Of a DNA stretch of 64,000 nt, positions 41,888-50,286 are shown one piece after another (the first letter of the stretch is position 1; each line of letters starts with the position of its first letter). The translations under genes were made by a program, and so were the position numbers. The notes under the pieces are model-generated. The model saw only the letters and a program-made list of their open reading frames with translations. It ran no database searches and was not told the origin of the DNA. This DNA comes from Marinobacter xestospongiae (lineage in GTDB: Bacteria; Pseudomonadota; Gammaproteobacteria; Pseudomonadales; Oleiphilaceae): the NCBI RefSeq assembly GCF_023156385.1, contig NZ_JAKZAK010000014.1, positions 62,001 through 126,000 of the forward strand, read 5' to 3'.

Positions 41888-43384
41888 ATGAGCTCCAACA
41901 CTTCCCCCCACGTTTACGATGCAGTGGTCATTGGTGCCGGCATCAGCGGCATTGGCGCCGGCATTCGGCTGAACGACGCCGGGTTCGACAACTGGGTGAT
42001 CCTGGAGAAAGCCGCCGACCTCGGCGGTACCTGGCGGGACAATACCTACCCTGGCTGCGCCTGCGACGTGCCATCGGCGCTGTACTCCTATTCCTTTGCC
42101 CAGAAACCGGACTGGAGCCGCGCCTTCGCCGGCCAGGGAGAGATCCTCGACTACGTCCGTGCGGTGGCATCACAGCACAGGATTACCGACCAGATTCACT
42201 TCCAGCAGCCAGTGGAGCGCGCTCAGTGGCAGGAACAGCCTGGCCACTGGCGGGTTGAAACGCCCGACCGGTGCTATCACGCCCGTACGATCATCGCCTG
42301 TTCCGGCTACCTGCACGAGCCGATCGTGCCGGACATTCCCGGGCTGAAGGCGTTTCCCGGCACCCTGTTCCACTCCGCACGCTGGAACCACCACCACAGC
42401 CTCCAGGGCGAACGGGTGGCGGTGGTGGGTACCGGGGCCTCAGCCATCCAGTTCGTGCCGGAGATCCAGCCCGACGTCGCCAGACTCCACGTTTTCCAGC
42501 GCACACCGCAATGGGTACTGCCGAAGCCGGATCACGCCATTCCTGACATCGAACGCCGGTTTTTCGAACTGCCGCTGACTCTGAAAGCCTGGCGCACCCT
42601 GCTGTATGGCGGTTTCGAGACCTTTGGCGTGGGCTTCCGCAACCCCAAACTGCTGGAGCAGATCCAGAAACTTGGCCTGGCCCACCTTCGCTGGGCGGTG
42701 CAGGACCCGGCATTGCGGGCAAGCCTGACCCCGGATTACACCCTGGGCTGTAAACGGGTGCTGATGAGCAACAACTACTACCCGGCGCTGAACCAGGCCA
42801 ATGTCCAGGTCCACGCCACCGGCCTGAAGGAAGTCCAGGGACGCACTCTGATCGGCCAGAATGGCAGCCGGGCCGAGGTGGACACCATCATCCTGGGCAC
42901 CGGCTTTCACGTCACCGAGCCACCGATTGCCCAGCGGATCTTCAACGACGCTGGCCAATCGCTGTCGCAGATGTGGTCGGAGGGGATGCAGGCCTACCGG
43001 GGGACCACCATCAACGGCCTGCCCAACGCCTTCATGGTGCTGGGCCCCAACCTGGGGATCGGCCACAACTCGGCGTTTATCGTGATCGAGGCGCAGCTGA
43101 ACTACATTCTCAGCACGCTGCGAACCATGCGGGCCAAACGGCTCAGCCGCATCGAAGTACGCGCCGATGCCCAGGCCCGCTACAACCAGCGGGTTCAGGC
43201 CGATCTCCGGAAAACCGTATGGAACACCGGTGGCTGCTCCAGCTACTACCTGGATCGCAACGGCTTCAACAGCGTGGGTTTTCCCTGGAGTACCCTGACC
43301 ATGCAGCGGCTGCTGAAACGCTTTGACGCCCGCAGCTACCATCTGAGCAACCGCGACGAGCCGGTCTTTGGGGGTGGCTCATGA
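41888..43384 (+). CDS. Baeyer-Villiger-type flavin monooxygenase
   Basis: 498 residues. Two Rossmann motifs bracket the type I BVMO fingerprint: VIGAGISGIGAGIRL (FAD, residues about 16-30), FPGTLFHSARW (F-x-G-x3-H-x3-W, residues about 157-167) and VAVVGTGASAIQFVPEI (NADPH). GGTWRDNTYPGCACDVPS is also typical. The enzyme should insert oxygen next to a carbonyl, making an ester or lactone from a ketone; AlmA-like alkane hydroxylases share the fold. The patatin gene overlapping its stop (ATGA) could hydrolyse the ester product. Confidence 0.88.
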   Translation: MSSNTSPHVYDAVVIGAGISGIGAGIRLNDAGFDNWVILEKAADLGGTWRDNTYPGCACDVPSALYSYSFAQKPDWSRAFAGQGEILDYVRAVASQHRITDQIHFQQPVERAQWQEQPGHWRVETPDRCYHARTIIACSGYLHEPIVPDIPGLKAFPGTLFHSARWNHHHSLQGERVAVVGTGASAIQFVPEIQPDVARLHVFQRTPQWVLPKPDHAIPDIERRFFELPLTLKAWRTLLYGGFETFGVGFRNPKLLEQIQKLGLAHLRWAVQDPALRASLTPDYTLGCKRVLMSNNYYPALNQANVQVHATGLKEVQGRTLIGQNGSRAEVDTIILGTGFHVTEPPIAQRIFNDAGQSLSQMWSEGMQAYRGTTINGLPNAFMVLGPNLGIGHNSAFIVIEAQLNYILSTLRTMRAKRLSRIEVRADAQARYNQRVQADLRKTVWNTGGCSSYYLDRNGFNSVGFPWSTLTMQRLLKRFDARSYHLSNRDEPVFGGGS

Positions 43385-44328
43385 GCCACCGCAACGGTTC
43401 GCCCGCACGCGCGCTGGTGCTTGGATGTGGTGGTGTCGCCGGCGGCGCCTGGAGTATTGCCATACTGGCCGAACTGGAGCGGCAACTGGACTGGGACGCC
43501 CGCAACGCAAGCGTATTGGTGGGTACCTCGGCAGGCGCCGTGGTCGCCGCACTGCTGGCCGCCGGAGTTGGCGTTAAGACTCTGGTGGCCTGCCAGCAGG
43601 GTCAGGGCAGGCAATGTCAGTGGCAACACGACCGTGACAGCGGCGGCGCCCTGCCGCCCTGGCCCGCCGCCCGCTTTACCGGCAGCGGATTACTGGGACT
43701 CGGCCTCCGTGGCGAGGTCTCCCCCCTGACGGCGTTCTGCGGCCTGCTGCCCACCGGCCGGCTGGATATGACCCCCTTCCGCCGTCTGATCGACAGCGCG
43801 ATTCCCGCCGGTCAGTGGCCAGATCACCCGGCGACCTGGCTCGTCACGGTGGACACCGACAGTGGCGAGCGCGTCGCCTTCGGGCACCCTGGGGCTCCCG
43901 CCGCCGCCGTGAACGACGCCGTCTGCGCCTCCTACGCCGTACCCGCCTGGTGTCCACCAGTAAGCATTCAGGGCCGCCGCTACATTGACGGTGGTGTCGC
44001 CTCCCCCACCTCGGCGGACCTGGTTGCCGACACCGCGGTGGATGAGGTGGTGATCCTGGCACCGATGGCGGCCCGTAACCCGGATCGCCCGCGGGCCCCA
44101 CTGCCCTGGATTGAGCGCCGGGTCCGACACTACATGACTGCGATAGTCGATCGTGAAGAGGCTCTGCTGAGGGCCGCGGGCAAGCGCGTTATTCGCCTGG
44201 AACCCGGTGCCGCCGACCTCACCGCATTCGGCTACAACTTGATGGACCCGGGGCGGCGCCAGCGGGTACTGGACCAGGCCTGCCTCAGCGCCCCGGCGTT
44301 GGTGGCCAGGGCCATCGCAGACGCCTAA
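43381..44328 (+). CDS. Patatin-like hydrolase paired with the BVMO
   Basis: 315 residues. The patatin motifs are RALVLGCGGVAGGAWSIAIL (oxyanion loop), LVGTSAGAVVAALLAAG (Ser near residue 49) and the canonical YIDGGVASPTSADL (Asp near residue 202). The gene overlaps the monooxygenase stop by four bases. BVMO plus ester hydrolase is a known way to cleave ketones into an acid and an alcohol, so the pair probably forms a short degradative step controlled by the TetR protein. The substrate is unknown. Confidence 0.83.
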   Translation: MSHRNGSPARALVLGCGGVAGGAWSIAILAELERQLDWDARNASVLVGTSAGAVVAALLAAGVGVKTLVACQQGQGRQCQWQHDRDSGGALPPWPAARFTGSGLLGLGLRGEVSPLTAFCGLLPTGRLDMTPFRRLIDSAIPAGQWPDHPATWLVTVDTDSGERVAFGHPGAPAAAVNDAVCASYAVPAWCPPVSIQGRRYIDGGVASPTSADLVADTAVDEVVILAPMAARNPDRPRAPLPWIERRVRHYMTAIVDREEALLRAAGKRVIRLEPGAADLTAFGYNLMDPGRRQRVLDQACLSAPALVARAIADA

Positions 44329-44330
44329 TC

Positions 44331-44366
44331 GGCGGCGCCCTGAGTGTCCGTTATCAGGGCGTCGCC
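44331..44366. terminator. Hairpin between convergent patatin and sugE genes
   Basis: GGCGGCGCCCTGA (44331-44343) and TCAGGGCGTCGCC (44354-44366) can form a 13-bp stem with one wobble and a ten-base loop. It overlaps the sugE stop codon. No T-run follows in either direction, so termination efficiency is uncertain. Confidence 0.4.
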
Positions 44367-44671
44367 AGCTTCAGACCAATGATGCCGGCAACGATCAGCA
44401 GCACACTGACGATCCTGGCCAGGCTGGCAGTCTCACCCAGTAGCACCATGCCCAATAGCACCGTGCCGATGGCGCCAATACCCACCCAGACGCCGTAGGC
44501 GGTGCCCAGCGGCAGGCTTTTCAGAGCCACCGACAGCAGGCCAAAGCTCAGCGCCATGGCGGCGATGGTCCACACCGACGGCCACAACCGGGTAAAGCCT
44601 TCGGTGTATTTCAGGCCCACGGCCCAGCCGACCTCAAACAGGCCAGCGAGAATAAGAAGAATCCACGCCAT
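44354..44671 (-). CDS. sugE: SMR-family guanidinium exporter (Gdx/SugE)
   Basis: 105 residues, four membrane helices, starting [20 protein letters not shown]. Glu13 in the first helix is the proton/substrate site, and [17 protein letters not shown] with [16 protein letters not shown] is the Gdx/SugE rather than EmrE/QacE pattern. Gdx exports guanidinium in exchange for protons. The gene lies under a guanidine-II riboswitch (44693-44736), which confirms the substrate. The start at 44671 has AAAGGGA upstream; longer frames run through the riboswitch and are not coding. Confidence 0.95.
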   Translation of the reverse strand: MAWILLILAGLFEVGWAVGLKYTEGFTRLWPSVWTIAAMALSFGLLSVALKSLPLGTAYGVWVGIGAIGTVLLGMVLLGETASLARIVSVLLIVAGIIGLKLATP

Positions 44672-44692
44672 TGCGATTGATCCCTTTCGGGC

Positions 44693-44736
44693 GGGGTCGT
44701 CCCCAATTGGAATCGGAGTGGTGAGGTCGTCCTCAC
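44693..44736 (-). ncRNA. Guanidine-II riboswitch (mini-ykkC)
   Basis: On the minus strand two hairpins with ACGA loops stand in tandem: GTGAGG-ACGA-CCTCAC (44736-44721) and GGGG-ACGA-CCCC (44704-44693), separated by a 16-base linker. Paired stem-loops with ACGR tetraloops a short distance before the start codon define mini-ykkC, the guanidine-II class. The ribosome binding site AAAGGGA follows the second hairpin, and the controlled gene is the guanidinium exporter 22 bases further on. Guanidine binding should switch translation on. Confidence 0.93.
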
Positions 44737-44750
44737 GTCCAGTGACAGGA

Positions 44751-44819
44751 CGGTCAGGCCCAAAGGCCTGACCGCAGTAACAGAAGATACGAACTGGCAG
44801 ACCGGAACACAGTCCGGTC
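44751..44819 (-). terminator. Two hairpins after the GFA gene
   Basis: GACCGGA/TCCGGTC (44800-44806 with 44813-44819, seven bp) and CGGTCAGGCC/GGCCTGACCG (44751-44760 with 44765-44774, ten bp, four-base loop) lie in series downstream of the GFA stop codon on the minus strand. They probably end the GFA transcript before the riboswitch leader, although T-runs are absent. Confidence 0.45.
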
Positions 44820-44848
44820 AACTACCTACCTACTCATGCGGGGCAATG

Positions 44849-45280
44849 TTAACCCTGAGGTGGGGCGTACTTGGCAAACACTTCCGCCTCGGTCAGGTTC
44901 TCGGTCTGGTTGGCGAAATCGTAGAACGCCGGTTTGTGATCAATGAAGATCTGTTGTCCCAGATGGAACTGGTCCTGCTGATCCGCAAACAGCCCGGCCG
45001 GCAGCACATACTGATTGGCCCCCTTGAGCCGGTAGAACAGGTGGGTACCGCAGTCCCGGCAGAAGCCGCGCTGGGCCCAGTCGGAGGAATCAAACACTCC
45101 GACATGATCGCTGCCATCGATGGTCACGTCGGTACCGCAATCCACCGCCAGCAGCGGTCCTCCGCCCCATTTCCGGCACATGCCACAGTGACAGGCGTCG
45201 GCTTCCCGGGAGGCTGCGGCCACCTGCAGGGTAACGGCGCCACACAGGCAGTTGGCACTGGCTTTGAACGTCTCAGACAT
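44849..45280 (-). CDS. GFA family zinc protein
   Basis: 143 residues of the Gfa (glutathione-dependent formaldehyde-activating enzyme-like) fold: NCLCGAVTLQV, EADACHCGMCRKWGGGP and FCRDCGTHLFYRL supply the seven or so Cys ligands for two zinc ions. GFA domains occur in many enzymes and the formaldehyde activity often does not hold, so only the fold is claimed. A 12-bp tandem repeat sits just upstream of its start. A second GFA gene occurs at 59210-59623. Confidence 0.87.
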   Translation of the reverse strand: MSETFKASANCLCGAVTLQVAAASREADACHCGMCRKWGGGPLLAVDCGTDVTIDGSDHVGVFDSSDWAQRGFCRDCGTHLFYRLKGANQYVLPAGLFADQQDQFHLGQQIFIDHKPAFYDFANQTENLTEAEVFAKYAPPQG

Positions 45281-45296
45281 GGTGATCTCCCTGTCA

Positions 45297-45320
45297 TATA
45301 AGATGTCGTATAGGATGTCG
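45297..45320. repeat. 12-bp tandem repeat in the GFA gene leader
   Basis: TATAAGATGTCG (45297-45308) is followed directly by TATAGGATGTCG (45309-45320), then a decayed third copy. It begins 17 bases upstream of the GFA start codon and may affect its promoter or leader. Confidence 0.5.
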
Positions 45321-45371
45321 CATCAGGTGGCACATGAGGTTGGTGACGATCCGGAGTTGATCAGAGACTCC

Positions 45372-45698
45372 CTAACGCTTCCTCGCCCGCAAGGCCGCCT
45401 CGTAGGAACGGCGCGCCCATAGCGCCGCCTGCTCCGGGTCTTCCAGCATTTCTTCCGGTGCCTGGTAGTAGGACATTCTCACCAGGCGGCCATTCTTGGG
45501 GTACTCAAACGCCGGCAGACCAGCGGCGTCAAAATGCCCCCGACAGTCTTCATCAGCTTTGAGGTAGAGCGGGTCATCACTGACCAACGCGAACATCAGG
45601 CCGTCGTGGTAAATGCCATAACCACCGAACATCCGCCGGGCCTGGATCGGGCCAAAGGGCTCGAAAACCTCTCGCAGGTGATCAACGTATTCACTCAT
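45372..45698 (-). CDS. TfoX/Sxy N-terminal domain protein
   Basis: 108 residues from ATG 45698 (MSEYVDHLREVFEPFGPIQARRMFGGYGIYHDGLMFALV), the TfoX N-terminal domain; LYLKADEDCRGHFDAAG and RLVRMSYYQAPEEMLEDPE complete it. Full TfoX competence regulators have a second C-terminal domain that is missing here, so this is a stand-alone member of unknown role. The longer open frame upstream is the shadow of the region before the methyltransferase gene. Confidence 0.9.
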   Translation of the reverse strand: MSEYVDHLREVFEPFGPIQARRMFGGYGIYHDGLMFALVSDDPLYLKADEDCRGHFDAAGLPAFEYPKNGRLVRMSYYQAPEEMLEDPEQAALWARRSYEAALRARKR

Positions 45699-45753
45699 GA
45701 AGCTCAGCCGTAACCGGTAAGAAAGGGAACCTCTGACACTATAGCTTGTGTCG

Positions 45754-46428
45754 TCAGGGATGTTTACGGAACAGCGCCACATCTTTGGCCGGAACCTCCA
45801 ACTGCCACCCGTACTGTCGAGCGAGCCAGGCCAGCGTCGCTTCCCGGTAAAACACCACATGGGTGGGATCACGGCGGTAATGCCAGTTGGCAAAACGCTC
45901 ATCGTCGGTCTGGAAGCAGGTCATCACCCCCAACCAACCGCCGGGACGGAGCAGGCTGTCGAGTTGCGCAAAGGTCTGCCAGGGGTCATGCAGGTGCTCC
46001 ACCACCTCCGTGCAGGTGATGAAATCGTAGCGCCGGCTCAGCGCCTCAGGGTTGGGGTGGAAAAACGGATCGTACAGCGTCACCGGCCACCCCTGTTCTG
46101 CCAACATCGCCGCCAGCGCCGGCCCGGGGCCACAACCAAATTCCAGACCTTCGGCGCCGGAGACCAGGCGCTCGATCAGCGGACTGGTCAGACGACCCAG
46201 GAATCGCCGGTAGCCGGGGTCCTCCGGGTTATTGTCGTGCAGATCGTAGACCTGCTTTTCGGCGTCGGCATCGAGCCAGCACTCGGGATCCATCAGCGTG
46301 GCCTGGCAGTGCGGACAGCGCCAGTACGGCACCGTTTTCACAGTAATCAGATGGATCAGGCCGGGCTGACGACAGACGGTGCAGACAGCCGGAGGCGTAA
46401 CCACGCCCCCATCACTCGCTTCGGACAT
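45754..46428 (-). CDS. Class I SAM-dependent methyltransferase with N-terminal zinc ribbon
   Basis: 224 residues. A Cys4 ribbon comes first (CTVCRQPG...YWRCPHC, residues about 16-41), then a methyltransferase of the 2-polyprenyl/type-12 kind: GLEFGCGPGPALAAMLAEQ (SAM motif I, near residue 95), YDFITCTEVVEHLHDPWQTF (motif II/post-I) and LLRPGGWLGVMTCFQ. The target is not evident. The start lies three bases after the stop of the copper chaperone gene, so they share a transcript. Confidence 0.88.
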   Translation of the reverse strand: MSEASDGGVVTPPAVCTVCRQPGLIHLITVKTVPYWRCPHCQATLMDPECWLDADAEKQVYDLHDNNPEDPGYRRFLGRLTSPLIERLVSGAEGLEFGCGPGPALAAMLAEQGWPVTLYDPFFHPNPEALSRRYDFITCTEVVEHLHDPWQTFAQLDSLLRPGGWLGVMTCFQTDDERFANWHYRRDPTHVVFYREATLAWLARQYGWQLEVPAKDVALFRKHP

Positions 46429-46431
46429 GGG

Positions 46432-46977
46432 TCAGTGGTGGTGCTGCATGGCGCCAGCGTCCTGGCCTGACCCCATACCGTCGTGATCCATATTGCCATG
46501 ATCCATCTGGCTGTCATCCATCGATCCGCCATCCAGGGAATCCACCGCCAGTTCCACCTCCAGCACCGGGGCGCCATCGAAGGTCAGTGTCAGCGGGATG
46601 CGCTCACCTTCGGTGAGCTGGCCATCGAGTTGTTCCAGCATCAGGTGATAGCTGTGAGGCTTGAGCGCCACCGACTCACCGGCCGGAATGACCAGACCGC
46701 CATCCACTGCGTCCATCCGCATCACACCACCCTCCATCCGGCTTTGGTGAATGGAGACATGGCCGGCCCGGGGGCTCTCCGCGGCCACCAGCGTGACATC
46801 GTGGTGGCCCTCATTGCGGATCACCATATAGCCGGCGCCCATCATCACGCCGGGCGGCGTCGGCCGGCTCCAGGGATGATCGATGTGCAGGTCACCGGTA
46901 GCGTAATCGTGGGCACTGGCCAGCATCGGCAGAGCCAGGGCGCCGGCGGTCAGCAGGCAGGTTGCTAGACGCTTCAT
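46432..46977 (-). CDS. Periplasmic copper chaperone PCu(A)C with Met/His tail
   Basis: 181 residues. A Sec signal peptide (MKRLATCLLTAGALALPMLASA) precedes the PCuAC domain: IDHPWSRPTPPGVMMGAGYMVIRN, the copper ligands in SPRAGHVSIHQSRMEGGVMRM, and LKPHSYHLML. An extra tail of about 30 residues rich in Met, His and Asp (MDHGNMDHDGMGSG... ending MQHHH) adds copper-binding capacity. PCuAC proteins deliver Cu(I) to cytochrome oxidase. No oxidase assembly gene is adjacent; a methyltransferase follows directly. Confidence 0.92.
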   Translation of the reverse strand: MKRLATCLLTAGALALPMLASAHDYATGDLHIDHPWSRPTPPGVMMGAGYMVIRNEGHHDVTLVAAESPRAGHVSIHQSRMEGGVMRMDAVDGGLVIPAGESVALKPHSYHLMLEQLDGQLTEGERIPLTLTFDGAPVLEVELAVDSLDGGSMDDSQMDHGNMDHDGMGSGQDAGAMQHHH

Positions 46978-47206
46978 GATCTCTCTCGTCCGTCAATGGA
47001 GTTTGCGCCTAGTCTTACCTGCCTGCCAGCCCTTGGCAAGGGACGAAATGCCGCAGGCACGGGCCTGGACCAAATGAATCGGGGAGCATTCGGGAGAGAG
47101 CACGCCGATGATTACATGTCGTTTATGCTGGACCATAAAAAGGCGGGACGCGTTATTCTAGGGCCACAAGGAATCACACACGATTTGGTATCCAGGGAGT
47201 CCAAAG

Positions 47207-47941
47207 ATGAATGTAATGTCAGTGCTGAACCAGCTCATGAACCAGGCCCAGGGCGGCCAGTCGCACCAGGGCGGCAGCGGGTCCGACATCAACCGGATGG
47301 TCAACAACCTGGGCAGCCAACTCTCCGGCGGCAGGAGCAGTGGTGGCAGCGGCAACAGCGGCATTGACATGAAAAGCCTGCTCGGTGGCGGAGCCCTGGG
47401 CATGTTGCTGGGTTCCAAGCGGGGCCGCCGGATGGGCGGCACGGCACTCAAGTACGGGGCCCTGGCCGGCGTCGGTGCCCTGGCCTGGAAGGCCTATCAG
47501 AATCACAAGAGCAACAGCCAGGACACCGTGCCGGCAGCATCAGCCCAGCAGGGTCAACCGCTGGAGCAGTTGCAGGGTGCCGATCAGGAGCGTCGGGGTC
47601 TGGAGATTCTGCAGGCGATGATCATGGCGGCCCGGGCCGATGGTCACATCGACGCCAATGAGCGGGCCCTGCTGACCGAGGAAATTGAGCGGCTGAGCCC
47701 GGACGACGAACTTCAGGCGTGGATTCAAACCCAGTTCGATGCCCCGCTCGACGCCCAGGCGCTCGCCCAGAGTGCCGACTCGCCCCAGGCCGCACGGGAA
47801 ATCTACGTGGTCAGCGCGGTGATCATCGACGACCAGAACCCGATGGAACGGGCCTGGCTGGATCAGCTGGCTGGCGCCCTCAACATCGAGCCCAACCTAG
47901 CCCGGGAACTGGAGCAGCAGATCAACGCCGAGCAGGTCTGA
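47207..47941 (+). CDS. DUF533/TerB-like protein (YebE family)
   Basis: 244 residues. The first about 60 are Gly/Ser/Gln-rich and low in complexity (QGGQSHQGGSGSD, SGGRSSGGSGNSG). A short hydrophobic segment follows (GALGMLLGSKRGRRMGGTALKYGALAGVGALAWKAYQNHK, about 62-100). The C-terminal about 120 residues are an all-helical TerB-like domain (EILQAMIMAARADGHIDANERALLTEEIERL). This is the YebE/DUF533 layout, probably inner-membrane associated. Function unknown. Confidence 0.86.
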   Translation: MNVMSVLNQLMNQAQGGQSHQGGSGSDINRMVNNLGSQLSGGRSSGGSGNSGIDMKSLLGGGALGMLLGSKRGRRMGGTALKYGALAGVGALAWKAYQNHKSNSQDTVPAASAQQGQPLEQLQGADQERRGLEILQAMIMAARADGHIDANERALLTEEIERLSPDDELQAWIQTQFDAPLDAQALAQSADSPQAAREIYVVSAVIIDDQNPMERAWLDQLAGALNIEPNLARELEQQINAEQV

Positions 47942-48021
47942 TACGGGAATTGGGGTACAATCGAAGCCTGTGGCTGACGACACCGTCAGCCACGCCCATC
48001 CCCCAACGAAGGAAGCTCGCA

Positions 48022-48474
48022 ATGCCAATCTGGGTCGACGCCGATGCCTGCCCTGTCCCCATCCGGGAAATCCTCTGTCGCGCCGCCACCCGCTGGAAGG
48101 TTCAGACCACGTTCATAGCCAATCACGCCATCAATCTGCCCCCCAGTCCGTGGATCAGTCGCCGGCAGGTTCCCCAGGGGTTTGACGTGGCCGATAATGA
48201 GATCGTGGACCAGATGAGCAAGGGCGACCTGGTCGTCACCCAGGACATCCCCCTGGCGGCGGAGGCCATTGAGAAGGGCGCTGACGTCTTCAATCCCCGG
48301 GGCCAGGTCTTTACCAAAGAGAATATTCGCCAGCGCCTGGCGATGCGGAATTTCATGGAGGAGATGCGTAACGCCGGCCAGGTGACCGGCGGGCCGGCCC
48401 CCTTCAGCCAGGGCGATCGCAAGGAGTTCGCCGACCAGCTCGACCGCTGGCTGCAGCGCAACGCCAGGGGCTGA
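48022..48474 (+). CDS. YaiI/YqxD family protein (DUF188)
   Basis: 150 residues from ATG 48022 with GAAGGAAG upstream. It starts MPIWVDADACPVPIREILCRAA and continues QGFDVADNEIVDQMSKGDLVVTQDIPLAAEAIEKGA and NPRGQVFTKENIRQRLAMRNF, all typical. The fold is PIN/NYN-nuclease-like with conserved Asp residues (WVDADACP, TQDIPLA), but no activity is established. A MITE is inserted 19 bases after its stop. Confidence 0.93.
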   Translation: MPIWVDADACPVPIREILCRAATRWKVQTTFIANHAINLPPSPWISRRQVPQGFDVADNEIVDQMSKGDLVVTQDIPLAAEAIEKGADVFNPRGQVFTKENIRQRLAMRNFMEEMRNAGQVTGGPAPFSQGDRKEFADQLDRWLQRNARG

Positions 48475-48493
48475 GCCGGTTCCGTCAGCTAGT

Positions 48494-48753
48494 GTCCCGT
48501 CTGGTTAATTCGTTAACTTACTGCTTGTCTCTGAGGGTTCTGACCAAGGCGCCGCTGTGCCGATGTGGTGGTTCCACATCAAACCGTGGCAACACAGGCT
48601 CAGAGCCCTCAGAGGCAAGCCCTTCGGGAGCCACTGACACCCCGAATAGCGTCGTTGTACTGTCTCGATTTGGAACCACCAAACCGTCACCAGTACGCCT
48701 AGCTCTTCGGGGTGTCAGTGGCTCAGTAAGTCAACGAATTAACCAGACGGGAC
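48494..48753. mobile_element. MITE-like element, 260 bp, with 30-bp terminal inverted repeats
   Basis: The ends are inverted copies of GTCCCGTCTGGTTAATTCGT continuing to 30 bases, at 48494-48523 and 48724-48753, with one mismatch. Inside are further inverted segments: CTGAGGGTTCTGA with TCAGAGCCCTCAG (48531-48543, 48600-48612), GCCACTGACACCCCGAA with TTCGGGGTGTCAGTGGC (48630-48646, 48706-48722), and a GTGGTTCCA pair. No protein is encoded, so a transposase must act in trans. Flanks show no clear target duplication beyond a possible CT. The right end supplies the last four codons and stop of the MocR gene. Confidence 0.82.
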
Positions 48754-50196
48754 TCTCCAGAGCCCTTCCGGACGCGCCAGCAGGTCTTCCCGTGGCACAT
48801 CGTTGAGGGCCCCGACCAGAGCCTGAAAGCCCTGCTCCAGCTGATCGTCAGCTTCGGTGCTGCTGACGCTGGCACGAATGAACTGGGGCACCGCCCGGCG
48901 CCCTACGGCAAAGGCTTCCGACGACTTCACCAACACCCGTTTCTGGCGCAGCGATTCTTCGATCTCAATCGCCCGCCAGGGTTCGGGAATCTCAATCCAG
49001 AAGTGCGAGCAGTCCAGCCGGCTGTGATAGTTGAGTCTCTGCAGCAATGGCTCCACGATGGCCTTACGCCGCTCCACTTCCTCGATCTGGGCCAACCGCA
49101 GGCGGTCGGCGGTGCCATCCAGAATCCATTGGCTGGCCACTTCCAGCGACAGAGGCGTGGCCATCCAGCAGGAGGCGCGAATGGCGCCGGCAAGCCGGTT
49201 CCACAGCGTCTCCGGCACCTGTACGTAACCCACCCGCAAACCGGCGGATACCGCCTTACTCAGGCTGCTGATCAGCAGCGTGCGCTCAGGCGCAAACACC
49301 TGCAGGGCCGGCGGCCGCTCGGTGGAGAGCAGGCCATGGGCATCGTCCTCGATGATGATCAGGTTGTGTTTGCGGCACACCGCCGCCAGCGCCTCCCGTC
49401 GGGCCACCGGCATGTTGGAGGTGGTGGGGTTCTGCAGCGTCGGGGTGCAGTAGAGTACGGAAATGCGGGTATTGCGGCAGACGTCGTCAAGGGCCTCGGG
49501 CACCAGGCCATCACAGTCAACTTCCACCCCTTCCAGCCGGATCCCCAGCTGGCGCGCCGCAGAGATCAGGCCCGGGTAGCTCAGTTGCTCCGTGGCCACC
49601 GTCTCCCCCGGTTTGACGATCGCCGGCAGACAGGCCATCAGGGCGTGTTGGGCGCCGTTGGTACAAAGCACCTGTTCGGGACGGACATCCACCTGACTGT
49701 GGCGGAACCACTGGGCACCGGCTTCGCGGTAACGATGCAGACCGCCCTCAGGGGTGTAGTCTGACAACTCCGCCAGCACCCGGGGCTGGCGGGCAATGGC
49801 TTCCAGAGCCTGACCCAGCAGTGCCACGTCCTGCCCGGGGATGTGCTTGTTTCGGCTGAGGTCAACCACGCTGTCATCCAGGCTGATGGCATTGCGAAAC
49901 CCTTCTTCCCCGGCCGGTCCCTCGCCGTTCAGTTTGACGTAGGTGCCATCCCCCACCCGGGAACTGACCAGTCCTAACCGCTCCAGCTCCCGGTAGGCCC
50001 GGCTGACTGTGCCGGCGGTGATGTTGAGCTGGTGTGCCAGCAGGCGATGCGCCGGCAGCTTGGTCCCGGTCGGCAGGCGTCCCTCGCGAATTTCCCGTTC
50101 TATGCCAAGTGCCAGTCGCTGGTACTTGGGCCCCTTCTCGTTGCCGAGCGCATCACACATAAATGACACCATGTCATTTCTATAATTGACACCCAT
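48739..50196 (-). CDS. MocR-type regulator (GntR helix-turn-helix plus aminotransferase domain)
   Basis: 485 residues. The GntR winged helix is at about 20-90 (LPTGTKLPAHRLLAHQLNITAGTVSRAYRELERLGLV). The fold-type I aminotransferase domain follows, with the PLP Lys in LLISSLSKAVSAGLRVGYV near residue 310 and YCTPTLQNPTTSNMP. MocR proteins use bound PLP to sense an amino compound. It is divergent from the EamA gene that heads the sulfur-metabolism operon and is the likely regulator of it. The final residues VPSG and TAA are encoded by the MITE end, so the original C-terminus was replaced; the core is intact. Confidence 0.9.
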   Translation of the reverse strand: MGVNYRNDMVSFMCDALGNEKGPKYQRLALGIEREIREGRLPTGTKLPAHRLLAHQLNITAGTVSRAYRELERLGLVSSRVGDGTYVKLNGEGPAGEEGFRNAISLDDSVVDLSRNKHIPGQDVALLGQALEAIARQPRVLAELSDYTPEGGLHRYREAGAQWFRHSQVDVRPEQVLCTNGAQHALMACLPAIVKPGETVATEQLSYPGLISAARQLGIRLEGVEVDCDGLVPEALDDVCRNTRISVLYCTPTLQNPTTSNMPVARREALAAVCRKHNLIIIEDDAHGLLSTERPPALQVFAPERTLLISSLSKAVSAGLRVGYVQVPETLWNRLAGAIRASCWMATPLSLEVASQWILDGTADRLRLAQIEEVERRKAIVEPLLQRLNYHSRLDCSHFWIEIPEPWRAIEIEESLRQKRVLVKSSEAFAVGRRAVPQFIRASVSSTEADDQLEQGFQALVGALNDVPREDLLARPEGLWRVPSG

Positions 50197-50286
50197 TTTT
50201 CACCCTATTAGCCTCGAATCAAGTCAATTTTTCGATGCATTGTCCTGTATCGACCGACTCAATACTAGCAGGGATGGCACATTGAC

